This document shows, piece after piece, positions 55,571 through 63,536 of a DNA stretch of 64,000 nt. Position 1 is the first letter of the stretch; every line of letters starts with the position of its first letter. Where the stretch lies: the NCBI RefSeq assembly GCF_023715585.1, contig NZ_JAMBOK010000004.1, forward strand, positions 124,001-188,000, read 5' to 3'. The position numbers and the translations under genes are program-made. The stretch is from Sporosarcina luteola (lineage in GTDB: Bacteria; Bacillota; Bacilli; Bacillales_A; Planococcaceae). The notes under the pieces were generated by a model. It was not told the origin of the DNA. It saw only the letters and a program-made list of their open reading frames with translations, and did no database searches.

Positions 55571-55678
55571 ATGAGCGCTGGAGCTATTTTTATGATGATT
55601 CTCGGAATCCTCGTCATTTGGGGTGGACTTGCGGGAAGTATATTTTGGGCAGTATCTAAATCGAAAAGCAGAGCCTAA
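55571..55678 (+). CDS. NSS transporter small subunit (MetS-like), 35 aa
   Basis: A 35-residue single-span membrane peptide (MSAGAIFMMI onward, a helix to about residue 28, then a basic tail SKSKSRA). AAGGAGG precedes the ATG and it begins 12 bases after the transporter stop. It matches the tiny MetS-type subunits of NSS methionine/alanine transporters. It is easily missed because of its size. Confidence 0.85.
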   Translation: MSAGAIFMMILGILVIWGGLAGSIFWAVSKSKSRA

Positions 55679-55704
55679 CCTGTTTGAATGAAATGACAAA
55701 GGAA

Positions 55705-55738
55705 GAAAGCGCATGTATCAAGGCGCTTTCTTTTCTTA
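55705..55738 (+). terminator. rho-independent terminator of the NSS operon
   Basis: GAAAGCGC pairs with GCGCTTTC, followed by TTTTCTTATT. Confidence 0.85.
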
Positions 55739-55848
55739 TTTCTGTAGCAAACTCTTTGCCATCAATAGTTGTTGGATGTCAGAATATATGATACATTGGC
55801 AGAAGTGATATACTGCAAAACAAGCAAATAGGAATGGAGTCGGTTATC

Positions 55849-56793
55849 GTGTCATGTAGACCAGAAGTAGGGAAAAAGACAGAACATGTTCGAAAGCCCG
55901 ATTGGCTGAAAATAAAATTGAACACGAATGAAAACTATACAGACCTTAAAAAATTAATGCGTGAAAAGAACTTACATACCGTTTGTGAGGAAGCCCGCTG
56001 CCCGAACATTCATGAATGCTGGGGGGAACGCCGTACTGCTACATTCATGATCCTTGGTGCCGTTTGTACACGTGCTTGCCGTTTCTGTGCAGTGAAAACC
56101 GGGCTGCCTAACGAGCTTGACTTAGCAGAGCCTGAACGCGTTGCGGATTCCGTGGCACTCATGAACTTGAAACATGTCGTTGTTACAGCTGTTGCAAGAG
56201 ATGACTTGAAGGATGGAGGATCCACAGTGTTTGCTGAAACGATCCGTGCCATCCGCCGTAAGAACCCGTTTACGACAGTCGAAGTATTGCCGTCCGACAT
56301 GGGAGGCGAATATGAGAACCTCGAGCGCTTGATGGATGCAAAACCTGATATTCTGAATCATAATATCGAAACGGTCCGCAGATTGACACCGCGGGTCAGG
56401 GCACGTGCGACATACGATCGTTCCTTGGAACTTCTTCTACGGGCAAAGGAAATGTATCCGGAAATACCGACGAAGTCCTCCTTGATGCTTGGGCTTGGCG
56501 AGACAGTAGAGGAAATCATCGAAACGATGGATGATCTACGTGCACATAAAGTGGATATCATGACAATTGGCCAATATCTACAACCAACAAAAAAACATCT
56601 GAAAGTCCAAAAATACTACACGCCCCAAGAATTTGGAGAGCTGCGCGAAATCGCAATGTCAAAAGGATTTTCCCATTGCGAAGCGGGTCCGTTGGTCCGA
56701 TCAAGCTATCATGCTGATGAACAGGTCAATGCCGCTGCAAGAGAAAAACAGCGGATTGGTGACGCAATGTTAGAAACAACGGTACAAAGCTGA
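55849..56793 (+). CDS. lipA: lipoyl synthase
   Basis: The roughly 314-residue radical-SAM enzyme has both cluster sites: auxiliary [12 protein letters not shown] and radical-SAM CTRACRFC. It also has the C-terminal RSSYHADEQ segment. It inserts two sulfurs into octanoyl groups, in Bacillus on GcvH or E2 proteins, sacrificing its auxiliary cluster. I prefer GTG 55849, nine bases behind GGAG; ATG 55834 is in frame but has only a weak site. It is two bases from yutD. Confidence 0.95.
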   Translation: MSCRPEVGKKTEHVRKPDWLKIKLNTNENYTDLKKLMREKNLHTVCEEARCPNIHECWGERRTATFMILGAVCTRACRFCAVKTGLPNELDLAEPERVADSVALMNLKHVVVTAVARDDLKDGGSTVFAETIRAIRRKNPFTTVEVLPSDMGGEYENLERLMDAKPDILNHNIETVRRLTPRVRARATYDRSLELLLRAKEMYPEIPTKSSLMLGLGETVEEIIETMDDLRAHKVDIMTIGQYLQPTKKHLKVQKYYTPQEFGELREIAMSKGFSHCEAGPLVRSSYHADEQVNAAAREKQRIGDAMLETTVQS

Positions 56794-56795
56794 AA

Positions 56796-57131
56796 ATGGA
56801 AGTGATTAGTTTGGTGACGATAAATAATTTCGAATACGAAATTCAGATAGACTATCGGGATGGATTCAACGAGGAAGCATTGGTTGCCAGGTTCAGTGAC
56901 GTCCTATCCAAGTACGATTATATTTTAGGAGATTGGGGTTACGGTCAGCTACGTCTGAAAGGTTTTTATGAGGATCGCAATTCCAAGGCGACGTATGAAA
57001 CGAAGATCAGCACTTTGCAGGATTACCTGTATGAATACTGCAATTTTGGGTGCGCCTATTTTGTCCTTCGGAAAGTCGGCAAGGTGAAGATCCAGCCAGT
57101 TGAACTGGAACACGAGCAGGAACAGGAATAG
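56796..57131 (+). CDS. yutD: YutD-family protein (DUF1027)
   Basis: The 111-residue acidic protein matches YutD in sequence (GDWGYGQLRLKGFYED, YLYEYCNFGCAYFVLRK) and in position behind lipA. The function is unknown. A possible later in-frame start is the GTG at about 56814. It ends in a Glu/Gln-rich tail. Confidence 0.85.
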   Translation: MEVISLVTINNFEYEIQIDYRDGFNEEALVARFSDVLSKYDYILGDWGYGQLRLKGFYEDRNSKATYETKISTLQDYLYEYCNFGCAYFVLRKVGKVKIQPVELEHEQEQE

Positions 57132-57238
57132 GAAGGATAGAACCGCCTAGTGCGCAGGATGCTGTGTGCAAGGCGGTTCATTCGTATGCCCGTTATGATA
57201 TGATGGAATGGAGTTTAGACAACCGGGAGGGAACAGTT

Positions 57239-57688
57239 TTGTACTTTATCGATCGTCAAAAAATTAATGAAACACTTGCTTATATGGAAAGTCTTCTGGC
57301 TTTAATTGAAGGACATCAAAAATGGAATGAAAGTAAAATCAACGCCTTGGCACTTGAGAGGATTGCTCATACAATCGTCGAGTCCATCATTGATGTCGGC
57401 AATTCTATGATTGATGGCTTCATCATGCGTGATCCGGGAAGCTATGACGATATTATCGACATTATGGAAGATGAAAAAGTGATTTCCCCGGAAATGGCTG
57501 ACCCGTTGAAAAAAGTGATCGGACTTCGCAAGATGATCGTCCGTGAATTTGTCGACGTGGACAATGAGGAGATTGAATCAGTTTTGAAAGAAACAAAAGA
57601 GGAGATCAAAGCATTCCCAGAGAAGGTCAGGCATTATTTGGAGAATGAACTGGGTCCTGTTTCCGCCTTCAGCCCGATGGATCAATAG
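57239..57688 (+). CDS. yutE: DUF86/HepT-like protein (YutE-like)
   Basis: The 149-residue helical protein is of the DUF86 family that includes HepT ribonuclease toxins. Active HepT proteins carry an R-x4-H-x-Y motif. Here the corresponding segment reads RKMIVREFV, so the His and Tyr are replaced and RNase activity is doubtful. No MNT nucleotidyltransferase partner is adjacent. The start is TTG, with GGGAGG eight bases upstream; a longer frame to 57164 has no site. The terminator lies behind. Confidence 0.75.
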   Translation: MYFIDRQKINETLAYMESLLALIEGHQKWNESKINALALERIAHTIVESIIDVGNSMIDGFIMRDPGSYDDIIDIMEDEKVISPEMADPLKKVIGLRKMIVREFVDVDNEEIESVLKETKEEIKAFPEKVRHYLENELGPVSAFSPMDQ

Positions 57689-57703
57689 TATATTGAAATA
57701 AAA

Positions 57704-57729
57704 AAGAACCGCAATGAATTGCGGTTCTT
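57704..57729. terminator. rho-independent terminator after yutE
   Basis: AAGAACCGCAAT pairs with ATTGCGGTTCTT, a nearly loopless-written palindrome, with A-run left. The right side turns into the repeat element. Confidence 0.7.
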
Positions 57730-57739
57730 CGCTGTCATC

Positions 57740-57950
57740 GTCCAGCTCCGGTTAGCAGCCTCTCGGGTCACTTCGGTCTTGAAAGAAAAGGCAAAAAGCG
57801 CCTTTTTTTCAAGCCCTCCAGTGAAAGCCGTCACGCAGAACGGCTTTTGCGAGTAAAAGCAAAGCGTTACGAGCACAGGGTGGATGCATTAATTTCTGCA
57901 AAGAGCGCAGAAATACGGCAAATCAAACCCTTCGCTGTTTGATTGGCTAA
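57740..57950. repeat. dispersed hairpin element, copy C, with extra 5' arm
   Basis: Starts CCAGCTCCGGTTAGCAGCC, a sequence type I recall as common between Bacillales genes. A GGCAAAAAGCGCC hairpin follows, then the full three-hairpin core (57825-57944). Stem 3 is AATCAAAC/GTTTGATT, where both arms differ from copies A and B at one pair. Confidence 0.85.
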
Positions 57951-57972
57951 ACGCCACCCTACACTTTTGATC

Positions 57973-58209
57973 TTAGAAAAGTGGGTTTTCTTCAATGAAT
58001 TGATAAATTCGTTCCGTCAATTCATCAGGCGTATCAGCTTCGACCACCTCACCATTAACGAGGGCATATAATCCTTCAGCACATTTAGTGCAATAACTGA
58101 GACAGCCATATTCCAACACATCTATGTTTGGATCCCTTTCCAATGCTTCCAATGTCTTCTGTGAACCGTTAGCAAGATTGCTCATACAGAATTCTACGAT
58201 CGGATTCAC
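57973..58209 (-). CDS. yuzB: YuzB-family protein (DUF1450)
   Basis: The 78-residue protein has cysteines in [11 protein letters not shown] and [10 protein letters not shown], like thioredoxin-like [2Fe-2S]-type small proteins, and closes with [11 protein letters not shown]. The role is unknown. The start is GTG 58209, behind GAGGTGATC; the longer frame to 58251 contains that site. It is divergent from yutJ across a Rex-type operator and so may be co-regulated. Confidence 0.82.
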   Translation of the reverse strand: MNPIVEFCMSNLANGSQKTLEALERDPNIDVLEYGCLSYCTKCAEGLYALVNGEVVEADTPDELTERIYQFIEENPLF

Positions 58210-58274
58210 AACGATCACCTCACCTACTTGGCATGCTACTCTTATTTTCATCTGTCGTCAAATAGGATGTCTTA

Positions 58275-58303
58275 TTGTGAAACTTCTCACAAACTGATAT
58301 AAT
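58275..58303 (+). promoter_or_regulatory. yutJ promoter with embedded Rex-type operator
   Basis: TTGTGA, 17 bases and a perfect TATAAT form the promoter. TTGTGA-AACTTC-TCACAA (58275-58292) is an exact Rex operator pattern that begins at the -35 box. Rex bound there would block polymerase when NADH is low relative to NAD+. Confidence 0.8.
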
Positions 58304-58348
58304 CATTGTGGGAATAAATCGGAAAATCGATTGACAAAGGAGAAAACT

Positions 58349-59413
58349 ATGAGAAAACTAGTATTATTAGGTGCAGGCTACGGTAATATGCGCATTCTGC
58401 TTCGTCTACTCAATAAAGAATTGCCCACCGATCTGGAAATCACATTGATTGACAGGACACCTTTCCATAGTCTTAAAACAGAATTTTATGCATTAGCAGC
58501 AGGAACAGCCCCTGATTCGGATATTCGTGTCGCGCTGCCGGCACATGAAAAACTAAAGGTCGTTGAAGGGGAAATCGCGAAAATCAAGTTGGAAGAGAAG
58601 GCGATTCTGCTCCGCAATGGTGAAGAGGTCCCGTATGACGAGCTTGTCATCGGACTCGGTTGCGAGGATAACTACCACGATGTTCCGGGAGCGGCCGAAT
58701 ACACGAGCAGCATCCAGACAATCGGCCAGTCGAGAGCCACATACAAGCTGCTGCAAGGGCTTGGCGGGGGAGCGACAGTCGGCATCGTAGGCGCAGGATT
58801 GAGCGGAATTGAACTCGCGAGTGAATTACGGGAAAGCCGGCCGGATCTGAAAATTAAATTATTCGATAGGGGACCACGCATCCTGAAGGATTTCCCTGAA
58901 CGGCTAAGCAACTACGTCAAAGATTGGTTCGACAAGCATGAAGTGGAAGTCGTCTCCAACTCGAACATTACGAAAGTTGAAGAGAATGTCCTTTACAACC
59001 ACGAGGATGAAATTCATGTCGACGCTGTCGTATGGACTGCTGGAATCCAGCCGGTCGCTATCGCACGTGAATTGGACGTGGAAATGAACAGAGGCCGAAT
59101 TGTGCTAAACCAATACCACCAAATTCCTGGCCATGAGAATGCATATGTGGTTGGTGACATCGCAGATCTTCCTCACGCACCGAGCGCCCAGCTTGCAGAG
59201 GAACAGGCGGAACAAATCGTCAAAGTGCTCCGCCATGTATGGAATAATGAACCATTGCCGCAAGAGATGCCTGAAATCAAGCTCAAAGGTTTCATGGGCT
59301 CCTTAGGAAAGAAACAAGGCTTCGCCTACCTTGCAGACCGCACTGTTACAGGACGTATTGCAAGATTGCTGAAGTCGGGTGTGCTTTGGATGTACAAATG
59401 GCATAATGGGTAA
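58349..59413 (+). CDS. yutJ: type II NADH dehydrogenase-like flavoprotein (YutJ)
   Basis: The 354-residue FAD/NAD(P)-binding protein has LLGAGYGNMRILLRL at the start, a second Rossmann motif VGIVGAGLSGIELASEL near residue 150, and the AYVVGDIADLPHAPSAQLAEEQAEQ flavin segment. It resembles NDH-2 and may pass electrons from NADH to quinone. I chose ATG 58349 with AAAGGAG upstream. A Rex-type operator sits in its promoter. Confidence 0.85.
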   Translation: MRKLVLLGAGYGNMRILLRLLNKELPTDLEITLIDRTPFHSLKTEFYALAAGTAPDSDIRVALPAHEKLKVVEGEIAKIKLEEKAILLRNGEEVPYDELVIGLGCEDNYHDVPGAAEYTSSIQTIGQSRATYKLLQGLGGGATVGIVGAGLSGIELASELRESRPDLKIKLFDRGPRILKDFPERLSNYVKDWFDKHEVEVVSNSNITKVEENVLYNHEDEIHVDAVVWTAGIQPVAIARELDVEMNRGRIVLNQYHQIPGHENAYVVGDIADLPHAPSAQLAEEQAEQIVKVLRHVWNNEPLPQEMPEIKLKGFMGSLGKKQGFAYLADRTVTGRIARLLKSGVLWMYKWHNG

Positions 59414-59417
59414 TCGT

Positions 59418-59453
59418 AAAAACCTTTTCCACGATAAGCGGAAAAGGTTTTTG
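59418..59453. terminator. bidirectional rho-independent terminator
   Basis: AAAAACCTTTTCC pairs with GGAAAAGGTTTTT. It closes yutJ (+), and the A-run can serve yuzD (-). Confidence 0.85.
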
Positions 59454-59489
59454 GTTCTCAGTTACCTGGTTTCATTATCAATAATACCA

Positions 59490-59816
59490 TTACGCAGGGA
59501 TAAATCCGTGCTTCTCCAACTCATTGAATACCGGTTTTAATTGGATGTAACCTTCGCCGATCACTTCATCCTCGATAATGACAAGCGGATAGAAATATTC
59601 ATCATTCTTCACTTGTTCGGCAATGCCATTCTGTCTCGGATCAGTAATTTCGGCTTCAATATCGATGTATTCAATGTCAAATGGCTGCCCCGGATATTTC
59701 CTGCCAATCGCTGCCTGCAGCCACTCGTATGTATCCTTTGAAGAAGGTGCGTTTACACAGCTTGCGCAAATAATATCCGCACCATAGATTTCTATTTTTA
59801 CATTGTTCTGCTCCAT
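59490..59816 (-). CDS. yuzD: YuzD-family protein (DUF1462)
   Basis: The 108-residue protein has a thioredoxin-like fold with CASC near residue 17-20 (ADIICASCVNAPSS) and a cis-Pro-like FYPLVIIEDEVIGEG. It may be a small redox or Fe-S-related protein. I chose ATG 59816, behind GGGAGGGG; a longer frame runs to 59858. It is divergent from the NfuA-like gene, matching B. subtilis order. Confidence 0.82.
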   Translation of the reverse strand: MEQNNVKIEIYGADIICASCVNAPSSKDTYEWLQAAIGRKYPGQPFDIEYIDIEAEITDPRQNGIAEQVKNDEYFYPLVIIEDEVIGEGYIQLKPVFNELEKHGFIPA

Positions 59817-59841
59817 ACTTACAACCCCTCCCGATTCTCTA

Positions 59842-59871
59842 TTGGATTTTTTCTTCAATCCAGTTTATAAT
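59842..59871 (+). promoter_or_regulatory. promoter candidate for yutI
   Basis: TTGGAT, an 18-base spacer and TATAAT, about 30 bases before the start codon. A second TATAAT at 59875 lies too close to the ribosome-binding site. Confidence 0.5.
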
Positions 59872-59900
59872 AAGTATAATGAAAGGAGAGAAATAATACA

Positions 59901-60137
59901 ATGACAGATACAGCTATGATGGAACCCGTACAAGAAGTTTTAAATAAATTGCGCCCATTCCTCCTGCGCGACGGAGGAGACTGTGAGTTAGTCGATATCG
60001 AAGAGGGAGTCGTTAAGCTCCGTCTATTAGGTGCATGCGGTACATGCCCGAGCTCGACAATCACGTTGAAAGCAGGTATCGAAAGAGCCTTGCTTGAAGA
60101 AGTGCCTGGAGTCGTGGAAGTTGAACAAGTATTCTAA
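59901..60137 (+). CDS. yutI: NifU/NfuA-like Fe-S carrier (YutI)
   Basis: The 78-residue single NifU C-terminal domain has the cluster-binding pair in [16 protein letters not shown]. It receives clusters from SUF and delivers them to targets. AAAGGAG precedes the ATG. It is monocistronic with a terminator. A 588-base repeat array fills the gap to the next, converging gene. Confidence 0.92.
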   Translation: MTDTAMMEPVQEVLNKLRPFLLRDGGDCELVDIEEGVVKLRLLGACGTCPSSTITLKAGIERALLEEVPGVVEVEQVF

Positions 60138-60140
60138 TTG

Positions 60141-60187
60141 AAAAAGGGACTGTCCAGAATGAATATTCTGCGCCAGTCCCTTTTTTT
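60141..60187 (+). terminator. rho-independent terminator after yutI
   Basis: AAAGGGACTG pairs with CAGTCCCTTT, with an inner CAGAAT/ATTCTG stem, followed by T-run. Confidence 0.9.
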
Positions 60188-60205
60188 ATTCGTTAAGTAG
60201 GGCAA

Positions 60206-60793
60206 GCGCTCAAAGTAAGTCGTTCCACACCCAAAGTCGCCCGTTCCGCGCCCAAAGCCGCCCGCTCCGCGCCCAAAGCCGCCCGTTCCGCGCCCAAAGT
60301 CGCCCGTTCCGCGCCCAAAGCGGCCCGTTCCACGCCCAAAGCAGCCCGTTCCGCGCCCAAAGCCGCCTGTTCCGCGCCCAAAGCTGACTGTTTTGCGCCC
60401 AAAGCTGACTGTTTTGCGCCCAAAGCGGCCCGTTCCACGCCCAAAGTCGCCCATTCCGCGCCCAAAGCTGACTGTTCCGCGCCCAAAGCCGCCTGTTCCG
60501 CGCCCAAAGTCGCCCGTTCCGCGCCCAAAGCTGACTGTTCCGCGCCCAAAGCCGCCTGTTCCGCGCCCAAAGCCGCCTGTTCCGCGCCCAAAGCTGACTG
60601 TTCCGCGCCCAAAGCCGCCCGTTCCGCGCCTAAAGTCGCCTGTTCCGCGCCTAAAGCCGCCTGCTTCGCGCCCAAAGTCGCCCGTTCCGCGCCCAAAGTC
60701 GCCCGCTCCGCGCCCAAAGCCGACTGCTTCGCGCTCAAAGTCGCCCGCTCCGCGCCCAAAGCCGACTGTTCTGCGCCCAAAGCAAGCCACCGC
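60206..60793. repeat. tandem array of 28 x 21 bp (GCGCCCAAAGCCGCCCGTTCC)
   Basis: Twenty-eight units of exactly 21 bases keep phase throughout. The first ten bases GCGCCCAAAG are nearly invariant and the other eleven vary among a few types (CCGCCCGTTCC, TCGCCCGTTCC, CTGACTGTTCC, CCGCCTGTTCC). It starts 19 bases after the yutI terminator and ends five bases before the stop of the converging DUF2225 gene. The core matches the array at 25328, but the tails differ. Confidence 0.95.
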
Positions 60794-60798
60794 AGTTC

Positions 60799-61491
60799 TT
60801 ATCGAGAGCTCTTCTCACGCTGATCTCTGATTTCCTGCCATCTTTCTTTAGCCATCTCGATGATTTGAGGGTCGGTCGATGTCCGTTGGCTTTCGATGAC
60901 CTTTGAAAAATTCCGGATCGCCTCTTCTTCATCACCGATCTGATGGGATAGCTCTGCCATCAAATACAGCACCCTTGTTTCGGACATCTGTGTCCCTGCA
61001 TGGTCTCCCGCTGAATATGCCTCTGTATAAAGATTACGGGACACCTTCCTGAATCGCATCCCCGAATCGATGTCATCCATATCATCATACAGCCATGCAA
61101 TCCGCAGCATGATGCCCGCCATCGTCAATGCCTTCTCCTTCTTTACTTTCGCACTTACGTAAGCCAGTTTATACGTCTCGATTGCTTCTTCGATCGTCCG
61201 TTCATCACCGAAGGATCTGCCGCTCCAAAGGGAAGTGATCTTTTGAGCGATGTCCTCTTTCACGCCGGGTGCAAAATAACTGGAAAACTCATCGGTGAAG
61301 GCAAAACCACAGTTGGGGCAAACAGCCACATTATATAAAATTGGATTGATGTTAGAATCCGCATATACAGGTTTAAAATCGCTTTCATGCTTGGTGACAC
61401 GGACGAAGCGTGAACGGATCTTTGTTGTAGTGAATTTCTCCAGACAGTTTTTACAATCCGTTTTCTTGGCATAAGTTGCACTTATTTCCAT
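60799..61491 (-). CDS. DUF2225 protein with zinc ribbon and TPR-like helices
   Basis: The 230-residue protein has an N-terminal zinc-ribbon pair (DCKNC near residue 12-15 and CPNCGF near 58-63). A helical region with TPR character follows (AIETYKLAYVSAKVKKEKA, GDEEEAIRNFSKVIE). The family is common in Bacillales and its function is unknown. The start ATG 61491 follows AAGGATG on the minus strand. It is divergent from the HesB/IscA gene. Confidence 0.78.
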   Translation of the reverse strand: MEISATYAKKTDCKNCLEKFTTTKIRSRFVRVTKHESDFKPVYADSNINPILYNVAVCPNCGFAFTDEFSSYFAPGVKEDIAQKITSLWSGRSFGDERTIEEAIETYKLAYVSAKVKKEKALTMAGIMLRIAWLYDDMDDIDSGMRFRKVSRNLYTEAYSAGDHAGTQMSETRVLYLMAELSHQIGDEEEAIRNFSKVIESQRTSTDPQIIEMAKERWQEIRDQREKSSR

Positions 61492-61558
61492 TCATCATCA
61501 TCCTTTCGCACTATATCTTTCATTATACATCATCTGCATTCAATTGGAGTGAAGATGA

Positions 61559-61588
61559 TTGTGCAAATGGTGAAATCATTGATATAAT
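61559..61588 (+). promoter_or_regulatory. sigma-A-type promoter of yutM
   Basis: TTGTGC, an 18-base spacer and a perfect TATAAT, 28 bases before the start. Confidence 0.6.
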
Positions 61589-61615
61589 AGAGGAAAAGCG
61601 GGAAGGTGGATGTAA

Positions 61616-61981
61616 ATGAAACAATACGTTGAAATTACTGAAGCTGCAGCATTTCATGTGAAAGAAATGATGACTCATAATGGTGAAGAAGGTTCGTTCC
61701 TTCGTGTTGCAGTGAACGGCGGAGGCTGCAGCGGATTGACATATGGCTTAGGATTTGAAGAAGCGGCGTCTGAGGAAGATTATCTTTTATCCCAGCATGG
61801 CATCCAAATCGTCGTTTCAAAAGAAGATGCCGGCATCCTTGAAGGGACCAAGGTCGATTATAAGGAGTCCTTGATGGGCGGAGGCTTTACAATTGAAAAC
61901 CCGAATGCCATCGCTTCATGTGGCTGCGGAACTTCATTCAGGACGGCCAAGAAGGTCGGCACTCCGGAAGTTTGCGAATAA
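61616..61981 (+). CDS. yutM: HesB/IscA-type Fe-S carrier (ErpA-like, YutM)
   Basis: The 121-residue A-type carrier has the three conserved cysteines in GGGCSGLTY and SCGCGTSF. It transfers Fe-S clusters from SUF to enzymes such as LipA. GGAAGGTGG lies before the ATG. It is monocistronic, with its own promoter and terminator, next to two NADH dehydrogenase-like genes. Confidence 0.92.
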   Translation: MKQYVEITEAAAFHVKEMMTHNGEEGSFLRVAVNGGGCSGLTYGLGFEEAASEEDYLLSQHGIQIVVSKEDAGILEGTKVDYKESLMGGGFTIENPNAIASCGCGTSFRTAKKVGTPEVCE

Positions 61982-62017
61982 GATCTCATGATTATATGAG
62001 GACGGATTACAAATGAT

Positions 62018-62072
62018 CCCTTACCCAACCAGAGGCTCCTTTCGGATTCAATTGGTTGGGAAGGGTTTTATT
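62018..62072 (+). terminator. rho-independent terminator after yutM
   Basis: CCCTTACCCAACCA pairs with TGGTTGGGAAGGG (one mismatch), followed by TTTTATT. Confidence 0.85.
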
Positions 62073-62086
62073 GTTATATTCGAATT

Positions 62087-62102
62087 AATGATTTTTATCA
62101 TT
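62087..62102. promoter_or_regulatory. perfect palindrome upstream of ndh promoter
   Basis: AATGAT-TTTT-ATCATT ends seven bases before the -35 box. It is not a Rex pattern and only loosely resembles a Fur box, so the binding protein is unknown. Confidence 0.4.
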
Positions 62103-62108
62103 ATGATG

Positions 62109-62137
62109 TTGAAAAGGCATAGTAAAAAGGCTACTAT
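62109..62137 (+). promoter_or_regulatory. sigma-A-type promoter of ndh
   Basis: TTGAAA, a 17-base spacer and TACTAT. The leader to the start codon would be about 105 bases, and I see no known riboswitch in it. Confidence 0.65.
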
Positions 62138-62250
62138 TGAATAGTAGAAGTTTGTCGAATAAAGGCAAATGCCAGGACTGGGCAAATCGTCTCATATACC
62201 GATTTAAAACGGACCCGGCACATAATAAAATAAAGGTGGTTTCGATTTTC

Positions 62251-63468
62251 GTGAAAAGACCGACAATCTTAGTATTAGGTGCGGGTTACGGCGGTTTATC
62301 CACAGTCGTCAACTTGCAAAAATCAATTGGCACTGATGAGGCAGATATTGTGCTGATTAACAAAAATGAATATCATTACGAGTCGACTTGGCTCCATGAA
62401 GCGGCTGCAGGGACATTATCGCCTGAACAAGTTCGTTACGATATCAAAGATGTCATTAACGAAGGAAAAGTTAAATTTGTTCAAGCTGAAGTTCAAGGAA
62501 TCGATATTCAAGGTAAAGTCGTTACTACTAATGTCGGTACGCATACTTACGACTATTTAGTCATTGCTCTCGGCTTCGAAGGAGAAACGTTCGGCATTCC
62601 TGGCCTGGACAAGTATGCATTGTCCATCGCCAACGTCAATGCAGCTCGTCAAATCCGTGAACATATTGAATATCAATTTGCAACATGGTCTCTTGAAGAG
62701 GAAAAAGATGACAGCCGTTTGACAATCATTGTCGGCGGGGCTGGCTTCACAGGAATCGAATTCCTAGGTGAACTTGGAAACCGCGTTCCTGAACTTTGCA
62801 AGGAGTTCGATGTACCGCAAGAGAAGGTCCGTGTCATCTGTGTAGAAGCGGCGCCTATGGTGTTACCAGGATTCGATCCTGAGTTGGTTGACTATGCGGT
62901 AAGACAATTGAAGTCTAAAGGAATTGAATTCTCAATCGGTACTCCGGTCGTAGAAGCGACTCCTGAGGGCGTTAATATTAAAAAAGGCGATGATGAATTT
63001 GAATTCATCAAAGCCGGTACTGTCGTATGGGCTGCAGGTGTTCGAGGAAACCGTCTGATCGAACAGACTGGCATTGAAAACATGCGTGCACGTGTCAAAG
63101 TCGAAAAGGACCTTCGCGCTCCTGGACACAATGATGTCTTCATCGTCGGCGACTGCGCTTTGATGATCAATGAAGAAACAAACCGTCCATATCCTCCGAC
63201 AGCACAAATCGCGATGCAACAAGGTGATATGTGTGCAAACAACTTGATCGCATTGATCAAAGGAAACCCTACTTCCGAATTCGTTCCGGATATTAAAGGT
63301 GCGATCGCTTCTCTTGGCGATGACGATGCAATCGGTGTCGCATTCGGCAAGAAATTGATGGGTAAAAAAGCATCCTTCATGAAAAAGATGGTTGATAACC
63401 GTTCCCTTTATATGATCGGTGGATTAGGCCTTACGATTAAAAAAGGTAAGTTCAACTTACTTAAATAA
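62251..63468 (+). CDS. ndh: type II NADH dehydrogenase (YumB-like)
   Basis: The 405-residue protein has two Rossmann motifs ([16 protein letters not shown] and [16 protein letters not shown]) and FIVGDCALM as the FAD segment. [11 protein letters not shown] is the conserved NDH-2 quinone-site sequence. It oxidises NADH and reduces menaquinone at the membrane face without pumping protons. The start is GTG 62251, with AAAGGTGG about 11 bases upstream; an extended frame reaches 62137, inside the promoter. Confidence 0.9.
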   Translation: MKRPTILVLGAGYGGLSTVVNLQKSIGTDEADIVLINKNEYHYESTWLHEAAAGTLSPEQVRYDIKDVINEGKVKFVQAEVQGIDIQGKVVTTNVGTHTYDYLVIALGFEGETFGIPGLDKYALSIANVNAARQIREHIEYQFATWSLEEEKDDSRLTIIVGGAGFTGIEFLGELGNRVPELCKEFDVPQEKVRVICVEAAPMVLPGFDPELVDYAVRQLKSKGIEFSIGTPVVEATPEGVNIKKGDDEFEFIKAGTVVWAAGVRGNRLIEQTGIENMRARVKVEKDLRAPGHNDVFIVGDCALMINEETNRPYPPTAQIAMQQGDMCANNLIALIKGNPTSEFVPDIKGAIASLGDDDAIGVAFGKKLMGKKASFMKKMVDNRSLYMIGGLGLTIKKGKFNLLK

Positions 63469-63490
63469 GAGCTGCTATCATACGATTAGT

Positions 63491-63522
63491 AACACCCGCC
63501 TATAAGTGGCGGGTGTTTTTTT
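63491..63522 (+). terminator. rho-independent terminator after ndh
   Basis: ACACCCGCC pairs with GGCGGGTGT, followed by seven T. Confidence 0.9.
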
Positions 63523-63536
63523 AGGAGGGGACAGCT

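Noticed and set aside
60134-60830. Open frames in the second 21-bp array
   Set aside because: Same cause as above; two run from the array into neighbouring genes in the wrong frame.
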